This document shows, in pieces, positions 22,232 to 31,054 of a stretch of DNA of 36,597 nucleotides. Source of the stretch: Alphaproteobacteria bacterium. GTDB taxonomy: Bacteria > Pseudomonadota > Alphaproteobacteria > Micropepsales > Micropepsaceae. The stretch covers positions 1-36,597 of the forward strand of contig JACCXK010000177.1 of the NCBI GenBank assembly GCA_013697055.1, given 5' to 3'. How positions within the stretch are numbered: position 1 is the stretch's first letter; the number at the start of each line of letters is the position of its first letter. The notes beneath the pieces are model-generated. The model did not search any database. It saw only the letters and a list, made by a program, of their open reading frames with translations, and had not been told where the DNA came from. A program made the translations under genes and the position numbers.

Positions 22232-23962
22232 ATGGGACGGGAAATTCATTACGAGATCTTCAAGCGCATCGGCGCCAAGGGCGGCTGGACGATGCATGAC
22301 ATGCGCAGCGATCGCGACAGCGCGATCAAATGCGCCCAGGACCTGATGGCCGGCGAAAAGGCCACCGGCGTCAAGGTGGTCAAGGAAACCTATAACGACG
22401 ATACCGGCGACTTCCTCACCCTCAAGGTTTTCGAGGACGGCCACAACCAGATGAAGATCACGCCGGCGCAGGAAGATGCGCCGCATGCCCTTCCCTGCTT
22501 CAAGCCCGAGGATCTTTATTCCTACCATGCCCGCCAGACCATGAGCCGGCTGCTGACCGACTTCCTGTCGCGCAACAAGGTCACCATCACCGAACTGATC
22601 CACCGCGCCGACATGCTGGAAAAGCTGGAAGCCACCGGCACCACCTACCAGCACGCCATTCAGAAGGTCGCGGTGGCGCAAGCCGCCAACACCACCACCC
22701 CGGTGCAGCAGATCGTCAAGAGCCTGAACGAGCTGACCACCCAGGCCTTTCACCGCGTCTATCGCGACCAGCGCAAAGGGTTGTTCCCCGATCCCGCGGC
22801 CGACCAGTTCGCCGAACTGGCGGCCAAGCTGGCCGGCCAGGGCGACGCGGCCTACATCTTCAACGGCGCGCTGGCGCGCCACCTGAAGGATGCCAAGGGC
22901 TGGGACAACAAGGTCCTGATGCTGATCACCATCATGGAAAAGCCCCCCACCGAGGAAGCGCCGCGCAAGCTGGTGCTGTCCTCGATTGACGCCATCCTGG
23001 CGGAAATCCTGGGCGGTTCGGCGGCGCTGCATGAATTGATGGGCAGGAGCGAAAATCTCGGCCAGGCGCTGAACCAGCTGGTGACCCTGTTTCTGGGCAA
23101 GATGCCCGAAGACAGCAACGCCGGTGGGGGCCTCGCGGCCCTGACGCATCACTTCGCCGCCGACGATCTGCCCGAGGCACGGACCGCCGTCGCCAGCCGC
23201 GTCGTGGCGGAGTTCAAGAGCAACAAGCGGCTGTGTCCCGATTTCATGGTCGAGGAGCTCAAGACCTTGCGCGCGATGGCCAATCGCATCGTCATGGGCG
23301 TGGGCAAATATCTCAGCCACGAAGACCTGATCGCCGCCTTTACCCTGCGCTCCAAGCGCCTGGTGGCGAATGAAGCGATGGGCCAGCATATCGGCGAGGC
23401 CGCGCCCGAGGACAAGATCGAACGCATCCTGTTCGTCGAGGACAATATCATCGGCGCGGAAAACAAGCGCCAACTGTCCACCTATGTCATGCCGGTGGTG
23501 AACTCGGCGGCATTCGAGAATTATTTCCAGAATCCCAAGATGCCGCTGGTGCAGCGATTGCAGAAACTGGCGCAGCTTCAGTCGCGGGTGCGCCGGTCGG
23601 GCTTCATCGACGTCACGCGCGAGGAGATCGCCGCCAAGATGGATTCGCTGGCGGTGCAGATGGAGGCGCGCGGCAAGCTGTTCGACTCCATCGAGGCGCG
23701 CACGTCCAACCCGGTGGAAAAAACCCAGACCCTGCTCAAGCTGGCGACCGGCGGTATTTTGACCGAAGGCCAACTGTCCACCAAAGCGCGGGAATTGATC
23801 CTGGGCCATATGTCCAGGCCGGGCTTTCTCACCGGCTATATGGCCGCCCAGGCCAAGGACGGCGCGGCGCCGGACCGCGAAAAGATCATGGCTGAGCTGG
23901 TGGAAACCTTGGGCAAGGCGGGCATCACGGCTGAGACGGGGCTGAAGAGTATCGCTGCTTAG
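22232..23962 (+). CDS. conserved hypothetical protein, 576 residues
   Basis: I do not recognise a named domain. The protein is soluble, with no signal peptide or membrane segment. An N-terminal module of about 75 residues (GREIHYEIFKRIGAKGGW, then GVKVVKETYNDDTGDFLTLKVFEDG) looks like a compact alpha/beta fold. The rest is predicted mostly helical and polar, with segments such as KERILFVEDNIIGAENK-like EDKIERILFVEDN and many Leu/Ala heptad-like stretches. Similar proteins of unknown function seem to occur in other alphaproteobacteria (from memory). The ATG at 22232 follows TTGGGGC; the frame is open from 22151, but that overlaps the end of moeB. It starts 35 nt after moeB on the same strand, so cotranscription is possible. 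Codon use looks native. Confidence 0.8.
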   Translation: MGREIHYEIFKRIGAKGGWTMHDMRSDRDSAIKCAQDLMAGEKATGVKVVKETYNDDTGDFLTLKVFEDGHNQMKITPAQEDAPHALPCFKPEDLYSYHARQTMSRLLTDFLSRNKVTITELIHRADMLEKLEATGTTYQHAIQKVAVAQAANTTTPVQQIVKSLNELTTQAFHRVYRDQRKGLFPDPAADQFAELAAKLAGQGDAAYIFNGALARHLKDAKGWDNKVLMLITIMEKPPTEEAPRKLVLSSIDAILAEILGGSAALHELMGRSENLGQALNQLVTLFLGKMPEDSNAGGGLAALTHHFAADDLPEARTAVASRVVAEFKSNKRLCPDFMVEELKTLRAMANRIVMGVGKYLSHEDLIAAFTLRSKRLVANEAMGQHIGEAAPEDKIERILFVEDNIIGAENKRQLSTYVMPVVNSAAFENYFQNPKMPLVQRLQKLAQLQSRVRRSGFIDVTREEIAAKMDSLAVQMEARGKLFDSIEARTSNPVEKTQTLLKLATGGILTEGQLSTKARELILGHMSRPGFLTGYMAAQAKDGAAPDREKIMAELVETLGKAGITAETGLKSIAA

Positions 23963-23967
23963 CCGTC

Positions 23968-24225
23968 CTACAGGCAGGACTTGGCGGGGCCGCAACTTGC
24001 CGCATAAAGCAGAATGAGCAATGGCGCGCCGATTACAAACGGCGCCGTCAGCAGGAACCACAGCGCCTGCCATCGAAATACCACAAGCAGCACGATGAAT
24101 ATTCCGAGCCATGCCGCAGCGGCAGGAAGCGCATAGTTCAGATGGTTCAGGGACCAGATGAACCACACGATCGAAACCGTGATGGATGTCACCAGTACCA
24201 AGCCGAACAGCTTTTGATCCTGCAT
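23968..24225 (-). CDS. small hypothetical membrane protein, 85 residues
   Basis: Three hydrophobic segments are visible: about residues 7-25, 32-50 and 54-75. They are followed by a short Cys-containing tail (ASCGPAKSCL). No family is recognised. It starts 19 nt after the polA stop on the same strand and may be the last gene of that unit. Its end faces the hypothetical gene at 22232-23962, leaving a 5-nt gap. Confidence 0.6.
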   Translation of the reverse strand: MQDQKLFGLVLVTSITVSIVWFIWSLNHLNYALPAAAAWLGIFIVLLVVFRWQALWFLLTAPFVIGAPLLILLYAASCGPAKSCL

Positions 24226-24244
24226 CTAACCGTATCAAGCGCCG

Positions 24245-27115
24245 CTAATGTGCGGCATCCCAGTTATCCGCGGCGCGGGCCTCGACCACCAGCGGCACGG
24301 AGATCTCCACCGCCGGCAGCGCCGCTTTTTCCATCACCGACGTGATCAGCTTGGCGGCCTTGTCCACTTCCTTATCCGGCGCTTCGAAGATGAGTTCATC
24401 ATGCACCTGCAGCAGCATGGTGGCCTTGATCTTCGCCTCCTCCAGCGCGCCCGGCAGCTGGACCATGGCGCGGCGGATGACGTCGGCGGCTGCCCCCTGA
24501 ATAGGCGCGTTAATGGCGGCGCGCTCGGCCCCGCCACGGAAGCCCTGGACCTTGGAATTGATTTCGCGGATATGGATCCGCCGCCCGAACAGGGTTTCGA
24601 CATAGCCCTTCTCACGCGCGAACTGCTTGGTCTGTTCCATGTAATCGCGGATGCCGGGAAAGCGGGTGAAGTATTTCTTGATGTAATCCGAGGCTTCGCT
24701 TTGCGGGATGCCCAGCTGATTGGCCAAGCCGAAGCCGGAAATGCCATACACAATGCCGAAATTGATCGCCTTGGCCCGGCGGCGCACTTCGGCCGGCATG
24801 TCCTTGACCGGCACGCCGAAGATTTCCGAGGCCGTCATGGCGTGAATATCGAGATTTTCGGCAAAGGCCTTTTTCAGTTCGGGAATGTCGGCGATATGGG
24901 CGAGCAGCCGCAATTCGATCTGGCTGTAATCGGCGCTGATCAGCTTGTTGCCTTTGGCGGCGATAAAGGCCTGGCGGATGCGGCGGCCCTCCTCGGTGCG
25001 CACTGGGATGTTCTGCAGATTGGGATCGGTGGAGGCCAGCCGCCCGGTGGAGGTGGAAGCCATCGCGTATGAGGTATGCACCCGGCCCGTCTTGGCATTG
25101 ACGTACGTGGGCAGCGCATCGGTATAAGTGCCGCGCAGCTTGGCCAGCCCCCGCCAGTCCAGCACTTTCTTGGCGATGGGATGGCCTTGCGCCGCCACGT
25201 CTTCCAGCACGTCGCTGTCGGTGGACCAGGCGCCGGTCTTGGTCTTGCGCCCGCCTTCGATCTTCATGCGGTCGAACAGGATCTCGCCCAGCTGCTTGGG
25301 CGAGCCGATATTGAACTCGCCATCCGCCAGCTTGTGGATCTCGCCTTCCAGCTTGACCTGGGTCTTGGCGAAATCGTTGGACAGCTTGCGCAGCATCTCC
25401 GGATCGATGGTGATGCCCGCCCATTCCATGTCGGCCAGCACCATCACCAGCGGCCGTTCCAGGGTTTCATAGACGGAAGCCTTGGTCTTTTCGCGCAATT
25501 GCGGCTTGAGCAGCATATGAAGCCGCAAGGTGACGTCGGCATCCTCGGCGGAATATTTGGTGGCCTCGGCCACCGGCACACAGTCAAAGGTCCGCTTGTC
25601 CTTGCCCTTGCCGGTCACTTCGCCAAAGGCGATGGGGGTGTGCGACAGGTGCAACTGGCTGAGCTCGTCCATGCCATGGCCGTGCAGCCCGCCTTCCAGC
25701 ACATAGGAGATCAGCATCGTGTCATCGATGGGATCGAGACGGATGCCGCGCTGCAGGAAAACAGCCGCGTCATATTTCAGGTTCTGGCCGACCTTCAGGA
25801 TGCTGTCGTCTTCCAGCAGCGGCTTGAGGGTTTTCAGCACATCGGCTGCCTCCATCTGCACGATCGTATCGCCGCCGTCCTGTGCCTGGGACAGGTCCAG
25901 CGACAACCCATCGCCCTTGCGATGGCCACACGGGATGTAACAGGCTTCCCCCGGCGCCACCGCCAGCGACACGCCGCACAGCCCGGCGGTCATGGGGTCC
26001 AGCGAGGTGGTTTCGGTATCGACACAGACGATGCCCGTGACATGGGCGCGGGCCACCCATTTTTCCAATTCTTTGGAAGTCGTCACCGTGACATAGGCGT
26101 CGTGGTTGATCGGGGCGCGCAGGGCGGCGTCCACCGCGGGCGATTCAGCTTGCGGCAATTGCGGCTCGCGCGGCAGCACATTGGCCACGGTGGCGGCCGG
26201 CGTGATGGCGTCCAGGTCTTCGACATTGTAATGCGCCGCCACCCGCCTGGTGATGGAGCCGAACTCCATCGCCTTCAGGAAGCTGATCAATTCCTTGCAA
26301 TCGGGCTCATGCACCGCGAATTCGTCGGGCTTTTCCTTGAACGGCACATGCTGGTCCAGGGTTACCAGCTTGAGCGAGATGCGCGCATTCTCCGCATTCT
26401 CGATCAGGGTCTCGCGGCGCTTGTTCTGCTTGATCTCGCCCGCTTTGCTCAGCAGCGTTTCCAGGTCACCATAGGTATTGATCAGCTCGGCGGCGGTCTT
26501 GATGCCGATGCCGCGCACGCCGGGCACATTGTCGGTGGAATCGCCGGCCAGCGCCTGGACCTGGATCACCTTGTCGGGCGTGACGCCGAATTTCTCCAGC
26601 ACCTCGGCGCTTGCCAGCCGCTTGTTCTTCATGGTGTCCAGCAATTCGATCTTGCCGTCCTCGACAAGCTGCATCAGGTCCTTGTCCGACGAGATGATGG
26701 TGCAGCGGGCGCCGGCCTCGCGCGCCAGCCGCGCATAGGTGGCGATCAGGTCGTCGGCCTCATAACCTTTCATCTCCACGCAACTGACGCCGAAGGCGCG
26801 GGTGGCGTCGCGCACCAGCGGGAATTGCGGGATCAGGTCTTCGGGCGGCGGCGGGCGGTGCGCCTTGTATTCCTTGTAAATCTCGTTGCGGAAGGTCTTT
26901 TCGCTGGCGTCAAAGATCACCGCCAGGTGGGTGGGCTGGTCGGGGCCCTTCATGTCGTCCAGCAGCTTCCACAGCATGTTGCAGTAACCGGCCACCGCCC
27001 CGGTGGGCAGGCCGTCGGATTTGCGGGTCAGCGGGGGAAGCGCGTGATAGGCACGGAACAGATAGCCCGAACCATCCACCAGGTAGAGGTGATCACCCTT
27101 TTTCAGGGCGCTCAA
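24245..27115 (-). CDS. polA: DNA polymerase I
   Basis: A 956-residue family A polymerase for Okazaki fragment processing and repair. All three domains are intact: the N-terminal 5'-3' flap exonuclease (about 1-300, LVDGSGYLFRAYHALPPL and YEADDLIATYA), the 3'-5' proofreading exonuclease with CVDTETTSLDP (Exo I), VGQNLKYDAAVF (Exo II) and YSAEDADVTLRL (Exo III), and the polymerase with motif A DYSQIELR (D729 on), motif B RRAKAINFGIVYG and motif C VHDELIF (H905-D906-E907). The start appears to be TTG at 27115, overlapping the TGA of the upstream zinc-finger gene (TTGA); no ATG fits the family start MSALKKGDHLYLVDGSG. Translation is therefore probably coupled. Confidence 0.97.
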   Translation of the reverse strand: MSALKKGDHLYLVDGSGYLFRAYHALPPLTRKSDGLPTGAVAGYCNMLWKLLDDMKGPDQPTHLAVIFDASEKTFRNEIYKEYKAHRPPPPEDLIPQFPLVRDATRAFGVSCVEMKGYEADDLIATYARLAREAGARCTIISSDKDLMQLVEDGKIELLDTMKNKRLASAEVLEKFGVTPDKVIQVQALAGDSTDNVPGVRGIGIKTAAELINTYGDLETLLSKAGEIKQNKRRETLIENAENARISLKLVTLDQHVPFKEKPDEFAVHEPDCKELISFLKAMEFGSITRRVAAHYNVEDLDAITPAATVANVLPREPQLPQAESPAVDAALRAPINHDAYVTVTTSKELEKWVARAHVTGIVCVDTETTSLDPMTAGLCGVSLAVAPGEACYIPCGHRKGDGLSLDLSQAQDGGDTIVQMEAADVLKTLKPLLEDDSILKVGQNLKYDAAVFLQRGIRLDPIDDTMLISYVLEGGLHGHGMDELSQLHLSHTPIAFGEVTGKGKDKRTFDCVPVAEATKYSAEDADVTLRLHMLLKPQLREKTKASVYETLERPLVMVLADMEWAGITIDPEMLRKLSNDFAKTQVKLEGEIHKLADGEFNIGSPKQLGEILFDRMKIEGGRKTKTGAWSTDSDVLEDVAAQGHPIAKKVLDWRGLAKLRGTYTDALPTYVNAKTGRVHTSYAMASTSTGRLASTDPNLQNIPVRTEEGRRIRQAFIAAKGNKLISADYSQIELRLLAHIADIPELKKAFAENLDIHAMTASEIFGVPVKDMPAEVRRRAKAINFGIVYGISGFGLANQLGIPQSEASDYIKKYFTRFPGIRDYMEQTKQFAREKGYVETLFGRRIHIREINSKVQGFRGGAERAAINAPIQGAAADVIRRAMVQLPGALEEAKIKATMLLQVHDELIFEAPDKEVDKAAKLITSVMEKAALPAVEISVPLVVEARAADNWDAAH

Positions 27116-27288
27116 TGATGGGTCGCCCCAGCCTTGAGCACAAAGCGCCTGTCACAATAGGGGCATTCCACGAAATGCTCGTCGCCCATTTCCAGGAACA
27201 CCTTGGGGTGGCCTAGGGCGCCGCCGCCGCCATCGCAGGCAACGCGGGTGTCATCGGTTTCGACGATTTCGGGAGCCTGGACGGGCAT
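27112..27288 (-). CDS. zf-CHCC zinc-finger domain protein (NDUFS6-like)
   Basis: A 58-residue protein with one zinc-binding module: a cysteine in VACDGGGG, a histidine in LGHPKVFLEM and the pair CPYC in HFVECPYCDRRFVL. This is the short bacterial zf-CHCC family related to the complex I accessory subunit NDUFS6. The ATG at 27288 gives MPVQAPEIVETDDTRVAC; the frame runs on to 27327 without resemblance. Its stop overlaps the polA TTG start by 4 nt. A role in respiration is family-level inference, and the link with polA may be only positional. Confidence 0.82.
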   Translation of the reverse strand: MPVQAPEIVETDDTRVACDGGGGALGHPKVFLEMGDEHFVECPYCDRRFVLKAGATHH

Positions 27289-27362
27289 GGGAGCACTCAA
27301 ATTCGCGCGACGGGCGGGATCATACAAGTTAGGATTTGAGGGGCAAGACCGGATTGGCGGAC

Positions 27363-27941
27363 ATGGTGACGCTCAACAGAATCTATACAAAAACCGGCGA
27401 TTCCGGCGAAACCGGGCTTGGCGACGGCAGCCGCATTTCCAAGGCCAGCGGGCGCGTCGCCGCCATCGGCGCGGTGGATGAAACCAACAGCGCCATCGGC
27501 ATTGCCCGGCTCGACGCGGAAGGCGACGGCGATGCCATGCTGGCGCGCATCCAGAACGACCTGTTCGACCTGGGCGCTGATCTCTGTGCGCCGGAAGATG
27601 GACGCAAGGCCCCCACTTCAGACAAAAGAGGCCGGCTGCGGATAGCGGAGGCGCAGGTCGAGCGCCTGGAACGCGAGATCGACGCGATGAACGCAAAGCT
27701 CGCGCCGCTGACCTCTTTCGTTTTGCCCGGCGGCACGGCGCTGGCGGCGCATCTGCACCTGGCCCGCGCCATCACAAGGCGTGCGGAAGCCGCCATGGTC
27801 GCGCTGGCGCAGGACGAGACGATCAACGACGCAGCCCTGCGCTACATCAATCGCCTGTCGGATCACCTGTTCGTGATGGCGCGCACCGCCAATGACGGCG
27901 GCATGGGGGATGTGTTGTGGATGCCGGGCGAGAATAGATAG
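27363..27941 (+). CDS. cob(I)yrinic acid a,c-diamide adenosyltransferase (PduO type)
   Basis: A 192-residue PduO-type ATP:corrinoid adenosyltransferase that makes adenosylcobalamin. The N-terminal ATP-binding signature is YTKTGDSGETGLGDGSR (8-24), followed by GAVDETNSAIG (36-46). FVLPGGTALAAHLHLARA and RYINRLSDHLFVMARTAN complete the corrinoid-binding helices. The ATG at 27363 gives MVTLNRIYTKTGD, the usual start; the frame is open from a TTG at 27336. Divergent from the zf-CHCC/polA unit. No other cobalamin gene is nearby. Confidence 0.94.
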   Translation: MVTLNRIYTKTGDSGETGLGDGSRISKASGRVAAIGAVDETNSAIGIARLDAEGDGDAMLARIQNDLFDLGADLCAPEDGRKAPTSDKRGRLRIAEAQVERLEREIDAMNAKLAPLTSFVLPGGTALAAHLHLARAITRRAEAAMVALAQDETINDAALRYINRLSDHLFVMARTANDGGMGDVLWMPGENR

Positions 27942-27951
27942 TTTTCTCACC

Positions 27952-28029
27952 ATGGGCGGCCTTGAGCCGCCCATCCAGAGTTACAAACCAGATATCGAAT
28001 TTCCTGCCCTGGATGGCGTTCGTACGCTG
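27952..28029. repeat. hairpins in the spacer after the adenosyltransferase gene
   Basis: ATGGGCGGC (27952-27960), loop CTTGA and GCCGCCCAT (27966-27974) form a perfect 9-bp stem, 10 nt after the stop codon. A second inverted pair is CCATCCAG (27971) with CTGGATGG at about 28010-28017. There is no T-tract on the plus strand, so a role as terminator is uncertain. Nothing else is seen in 27942-28063. Confidence 0.5.
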
Positions 28030-28063
28030 GCGCTACTCACCAAGCCCCGCCATGGAGAGTTTA

Positions 28064-28363
28064 TTATTCCGGCCCCAATCTACGCCCGAATACAAACGCC
28101 AAAATGACTCCGAGAACGCCCGTCGCCGCCCAACCCGGCAGCGCCAGGAAAGAATAGACACCCTGCGCCATCGCGGGCGCGTGGTTCTGTATCCAGCTCT
28201 TGAAGAGGTCCAGGCTGTGCTGGTTCAGAATGCCCCAGATGGTGCCCAGGCTGCGCACCACCAGTTCGCCGCCGCGTTCCAGCGACGACACCGCGTCCGC
28301 GCCCAGCAGCATCAGGGCGATGACGATCAGAACCAGGCTTATCAGGCGCATCAGCACGGCCAT
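28064..28363 (-). CDS. small conserved membrane protein, 99 residues
   Basis: Two hydrophobic segments, one at the N-terminus (LISLVLIVIALMLLGADA, about 7-24) and one at the C-terminus (FLALPGWAATGVLGVILAFVFG, about 72-93), flank a polar centre with SLGTIWGILNQHSLDLFKSWI. Proteins of this layout occur near other alphaproteobacterial core genes, without known function (from memory). It lies beyond the pnp terminator, so it is probably a separate unit. An in-frame ATG at 28351 is an alternative start. Confidence 0.65.
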   Translation of the reverse strand: MAVLMRLISLVLIVIALMLLGADAVSSLERGGELVVRSLGTIWGILNQHSLDLFKSWIQNHAPAMAQGVYSFLALPGWAATGVLGVILAFVFGRRLGPE

Positions 28364-28429
28364 GGCGGACAGATAGCGCGGGCGCGCCCTTGCTACAAGG
28401 ACAGCAGGCCCACGGGGTTAACCCACCAA

Positions 28430-28461
28430 AGAAAAAGCCGCCCGCGCACGCGGACGGCTTT
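28430..28461 (-). terminator. rho-independent terminator of pnp
   Basis: On the minus strand, AAAGCCG-TCCGCG-TGC-GCGGGCGGCTTT (28461 to 28434) forms a long GC-rich stem running into TTTTTCT. It lies about 20 nt after the pnp stop and closes the infB-pnp cluster. Confidence 0.9.
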
Positions 28462-28481
28462 CTCATTCCTAAAAAATAGGC

Positions 28482-30614
28482 TTAGGCCTGCGGCGCTTCG
28501 GCCGGCTTTTTACCGATGTCTTCGCCGGTGGTCTGGTCCACCTGCTTCATCGACAGGCGCACCTTGCCGCGATCGTCAAAGCCCAAGAGCTTGACCTTCA
28601 CGGCCTGGCCTTCCTTGACCACATCCTTGGGGTTCGCCACGCGGCTCGCCGCCAGTTCGCTGACATGCACCAGCCCGTCCTTGGGGCCGAAGAAGTTCAC
28701 GAAGGCGCCGAAGTCCATCACCTTGACGATCTTGCCGTCATAGATCTGGCCGATCTCCGGTTCCGCCGTCAGGCCACGGATCCACTTGATCGCCGCCTTG
28801 ATCGCTTCGTGGTCGCTGGAGGCGACCTTCACGGTGCCGTCATCCTCGACATTGATCTTGGCTCCGGTCTTTTCCACGATCTCGCGGATCACCTTGCCGC
28901 CGGTGCCGATCACGTCGCGGATCTTGTCGGTCGGAATCTTGATCTGCTCGATGCGCGGGGCGTGCTCGCCCAGCTCGGCGCGGGCGCCGGTCAGGGCCTT
29001 GTTCATCTCGCCCAGGATGTGCAGACGGCCGCCCTTAGCCTGTTCCAGCGCGGTCTTCATGATCCCCTCGTTGATGCCGGAGATCTTGATGTCCATCTGG
29101 AGGCTGGTGATGCCTTCTTCGGTGCCGGCCACCTTGAAGTCCATGTCGCCCAGGTGATCTTCGTCACCCAGGATGTCCGACAGGACGACATGACGATCAC
29201 CCTCAAGAATAAGTCCCATGGCGATACCGGCGGTGGGACGCTTCAGCGGAACACCAGCATCCATCAGCGCCAGCGAGGTGCCGCACACCGAGGCCATCGA
29301 GGACGACCCGTTGGATTCGGTGATCTCAGACACCACGCGGATCGTGTAGGGGAACTCGTCCTTCTTGGGCAGCATCGGATGAATGGCGCGCCAGGCGAGC
29401 TTGCCATGGCCGATTTCGCGGCGGCCCGGGGCACCCATGCGGCCAGTCTCACCGACTGAGTAGGGAGGGAAGTTGTAGTGCAGCATGAAGGTCTGCTTGC
29501 CGGTGCCTTCCAGGCTGTCGACAAACTGTTCGTCCTCGGCGGTGCCCAGGGTGCAAACCACCAACGCCTGGGTTTCGCCGCGGGTGAACAGCGCCGAACC
29601 ATGGGTGCGCGGCAGGATGCCGACTTCCGCCACGATGGGGCGAACCGTCGTCAGGTCGCGGCCGTCAACGCGCTTCTTGGTGTCCAGCACAGCGTTGCGC
29701 ATCACATCGGCTTCGACGTCATGCAGCAACCCGCCATAGACACTGGCAGCAACCTTGCCTTCGCCTTCGCCGACGAAATCCGCCGCGAACTTCTTCTTCA
29801 CGGCGCTCAGCGCGTCGCGGCGTTCGAATTTGATCGGCAGCTGGAACGCCTTGGCCAGTTCGGCGGAAGTCGCCGACTTGATCTTCGCGCGCAGCGGGGC
29901 GTGGATGTCCTCGGCCACGGCGCGCGGCTCCTTGGCCGCCTTTTCCGCCAGGCGGATAATGGCGTTGATGGCGGTCTGCATTTGCTTGTGACCGAACATC
30001 ACGGCGCCCAGCATCACCTCTTCGCTGAGTTCCTGGGCTTCGGATTCCACCATCATCACGGCGTCATGCGTGCCGGCGACGACCAGTTCCAGCTTGGAAT
30101 TGGGCATCTCTTCCAGCGGCGGGTTCAGTCTGTATTCGCCGTCGATGTAACCGACGCGCGCCGCGCCGATCGGACCCTGGAAGGGCAGGCCGGACAGGGT
30201 CAGCGCCGCCGACACCGCGATCATCGCCAGGATATCGGGATCATTTTCCAGATCGTGGCTCAGCACCTGCGCCACGACCAAAGTCTCATTGCGATAGCCG
30301 TCGGCGAACAGGGGGCGGATGGGACGGTCGATCAGGCGCGAGATCAGGGTCTCGCGTTCCGTCGCGCCGCGCTCGCGCTTGAAATAGCCGCCCGGGATTT
30401 TGCCGGCGGCGTAATAGCGTTCCTGGTAATTCACGGTCAGCGGGAAGAAATCCACGCCTTCCTTCGGGTTGGCGGCACCGACCACCGTGGCCAACACAAC
30501 GGTTTCGCCATAGGTGGCCAGCACCGAACCATCGGCCTGACGGGCAATCTTGCCGGTTTCGAGGGTCAGCTCGCGGCCGCCCCATTCAAATGTCTCTTTG
30601 TGGATCGTGAACAT
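28482..30614 (-). CDS. pnp: polyribonucleotide nucleotidyltransferase (PNPase)
   Basis: A 710-residue phosphorolytic 3'-5' exoribonuclease, trimeric and part of the degradosome. Two RNase PH-like domains are separated by the alpha-helical linker. The second carries the RNA-contact FFRR-type segment and the active-site region with [12 protein letters not shown] and [19 protein letters not shown]. The KH domain covers about 555-615 ([12 protein letters not shown]) and the S1 domain about 622-691 ([13 protein letters not shown]). Length is normal. Start ATG at 30614, preceded by AAGAAGAAAC. It follows rpsO, as in most proteobacteria, with structured RNA in between. PNPase is classically autoregulated through its leader, and the hairpins upstream would fit that. 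Confidence 0.98.
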   Translation of the reverse strand: MFTIHKETFEWGGRELTLETGKIARQADGSVLATYGETVVLATVVGAANPKEGVDFFPLTVNYQERYYAAGKIPGGYFKRERGATERETLISRLIDRPIRPLFADGYRNETLVVAQVLSHDLENDPDILAMIAVSAALTLSGLPFQGPIGAARVGYIDGEYRLNPPLEEMPNSKLELVVAGTHDAVMMVESEAQELSEEVMLGAVMFGHKQMQTAINAIIRLAEKAAKEPRAVAEDIHAPLRAKIKSATSAELAKAFQLPIKFERRDALSAVKKKFAADFVGEGEGKVAASVYGGLLHDVEADVMRNAVLDTKKRVDGRDLTTVRPIVAEVGILPRTHGSALFTRGETQALVVCTLGTAEDEQFVDSLEGTGKQTFMLHYNFPPYSVGETGRMGAPGRREIGHGKLAWRAIHPMLPKKDEFPYTIRVVSEITESNGSSSMASVCGTSLALMDAGVPLKRPTAGIAMGLILEGDRHVVLSDILGDEDHLGDMDFKVAGTEEGITSLQMDIKISGINEGIMKTALEQAKGGRLHILGEMNKALTGARAELGEHAPRIEQIKIPTDKIRDVIGTGGKVIREIVEKTGAKINVEDDGTVKVASSDHEAIKAAIKWIRGLTAEPEIGQIYDGKIVKVMDFGAFVNFFGPKDGLVHVSELAASRVANPKDVVKEGQAVKVKLLGFDDRGKVRLSMKQVDQTTGEDIGKKPAEAPQA

Positions 30615-30690
30615 CGTTTCTTCTTCTCTTATTTGCTCGCCGCCATATTGCGTGCGCGCGGTGTACGACTCCCCTATGGAGCCCGCCCTT

Positions 30691-30709
30691 GCGGGAGCTC
30701 ATCTCCCGC
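30691..30709 (-). repeat. perfect hairpin in the pnp leader
   Basis: GCGGGAG (30691-30697), loop CTCAT, CTCCCGC (30703-30709). It lies between the rpsO terminator-like stem and pnp. Together they could be the double-stranded RNA processed by RNase III in the rpsO-pnp leader, as known in Escherichia coli. Confidence 0.6.
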
Positions 30710-30719
30710 AAAAGCAAAA

Positions 30720-30751
30720 GCACGGCCTTACGCTTTTGCGTAAGACCGTGC
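30720..30751 (-). terminator. rpsO terminator / rpsO-pnp intergenic stem-loop
   Basis: On the minus strand, GCACGG-T-CTTACGC, loop AAAA, GCGTAAG-G-CCGTGC: a 14-bp stem with one mismatch, followed by TTTTGCTTTTGC. It starts 21 nt after the rpsO stop. It probably terminates part of the transcripts while the rest continue into pnp. Confidence 0.75.
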
Positions 30752-30771
30752 GTATTGTTTTGCCAAGGGTA

Positions 30772-31038
30772 TCAGCGGCGCAGACCCAACTTTGCGATGA
30801 TGCCTTCGTAACGCTTCACATCCTTGGACTTCACATAGTCCAGCAGGTTGCGGCGCAGGGAAACCATCTTGATCATGCCGCGGCGCGAGTGATTGTCCTT
30901 GGCGTGGGTCTTGAAATGTTCGGTGAGGTTGGTGATGCGCTCCGACAGGATCGCGATCTGCACTTCCGGCGAACCGGTGTCGTTCTTGCCGGTGGCGTGT
31001 TCGGCCACGACTTCTTTTTTGCGTTCAGGGGTAATCAT
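30772..31038 (-). CDS. rpsO: 30S ribosomal protein S15
   Basis: S15, 88 residues, a primary 16S rRNA-binding protein of the platform. The whole family pattern is present: [33 protein letters not shown] and [12 protein letters not shown]. The ATG at 31038 gives [11 protein letters not shown] and is preceded by GGAAAG. The frame stays open upstream into the end of truB, but that extension has no counterpart. The gap to truB is only 16 nt. Confidence 0.98.
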   Translation of the reverse strand: MITPERKKEVVAEHATGKNDTGSPEVQIAILSERITNLTEHFKTHAKDNHSRRGMIKMVSLRRNLLDYVKSKDVKRYEGIIAKLGLRR

Positions 31039-31054
31039 TGTTTCTTTCCGGACA

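Noticed and set aside
22193..24238. 681-residue open frame antisense to the 576-residue hypothetical
   Set aside because: Composition is that of a shadow frame and it runs through an intergenic region; the plus-strand frame has a sensible start and balanced protein composition.
25076..27118. 680-residue open frame antisense to polA
   Set aside because: Shadow of polA, whose three domains and motifs are complete.
27942..28063. Possible tRNA or tRNA remnant
   Set aside because: Stems are present, but there is no cloverleaf, no T-loop consensus and no CCA-compatible acceptor pairing.
27892..28107. 71-residue plus-strand open frame after the adenosyltransferase
   Set aside because: It begins inside the upstream gene and reads through hairpin DNA; no ribosome binding site or homology is recognised.
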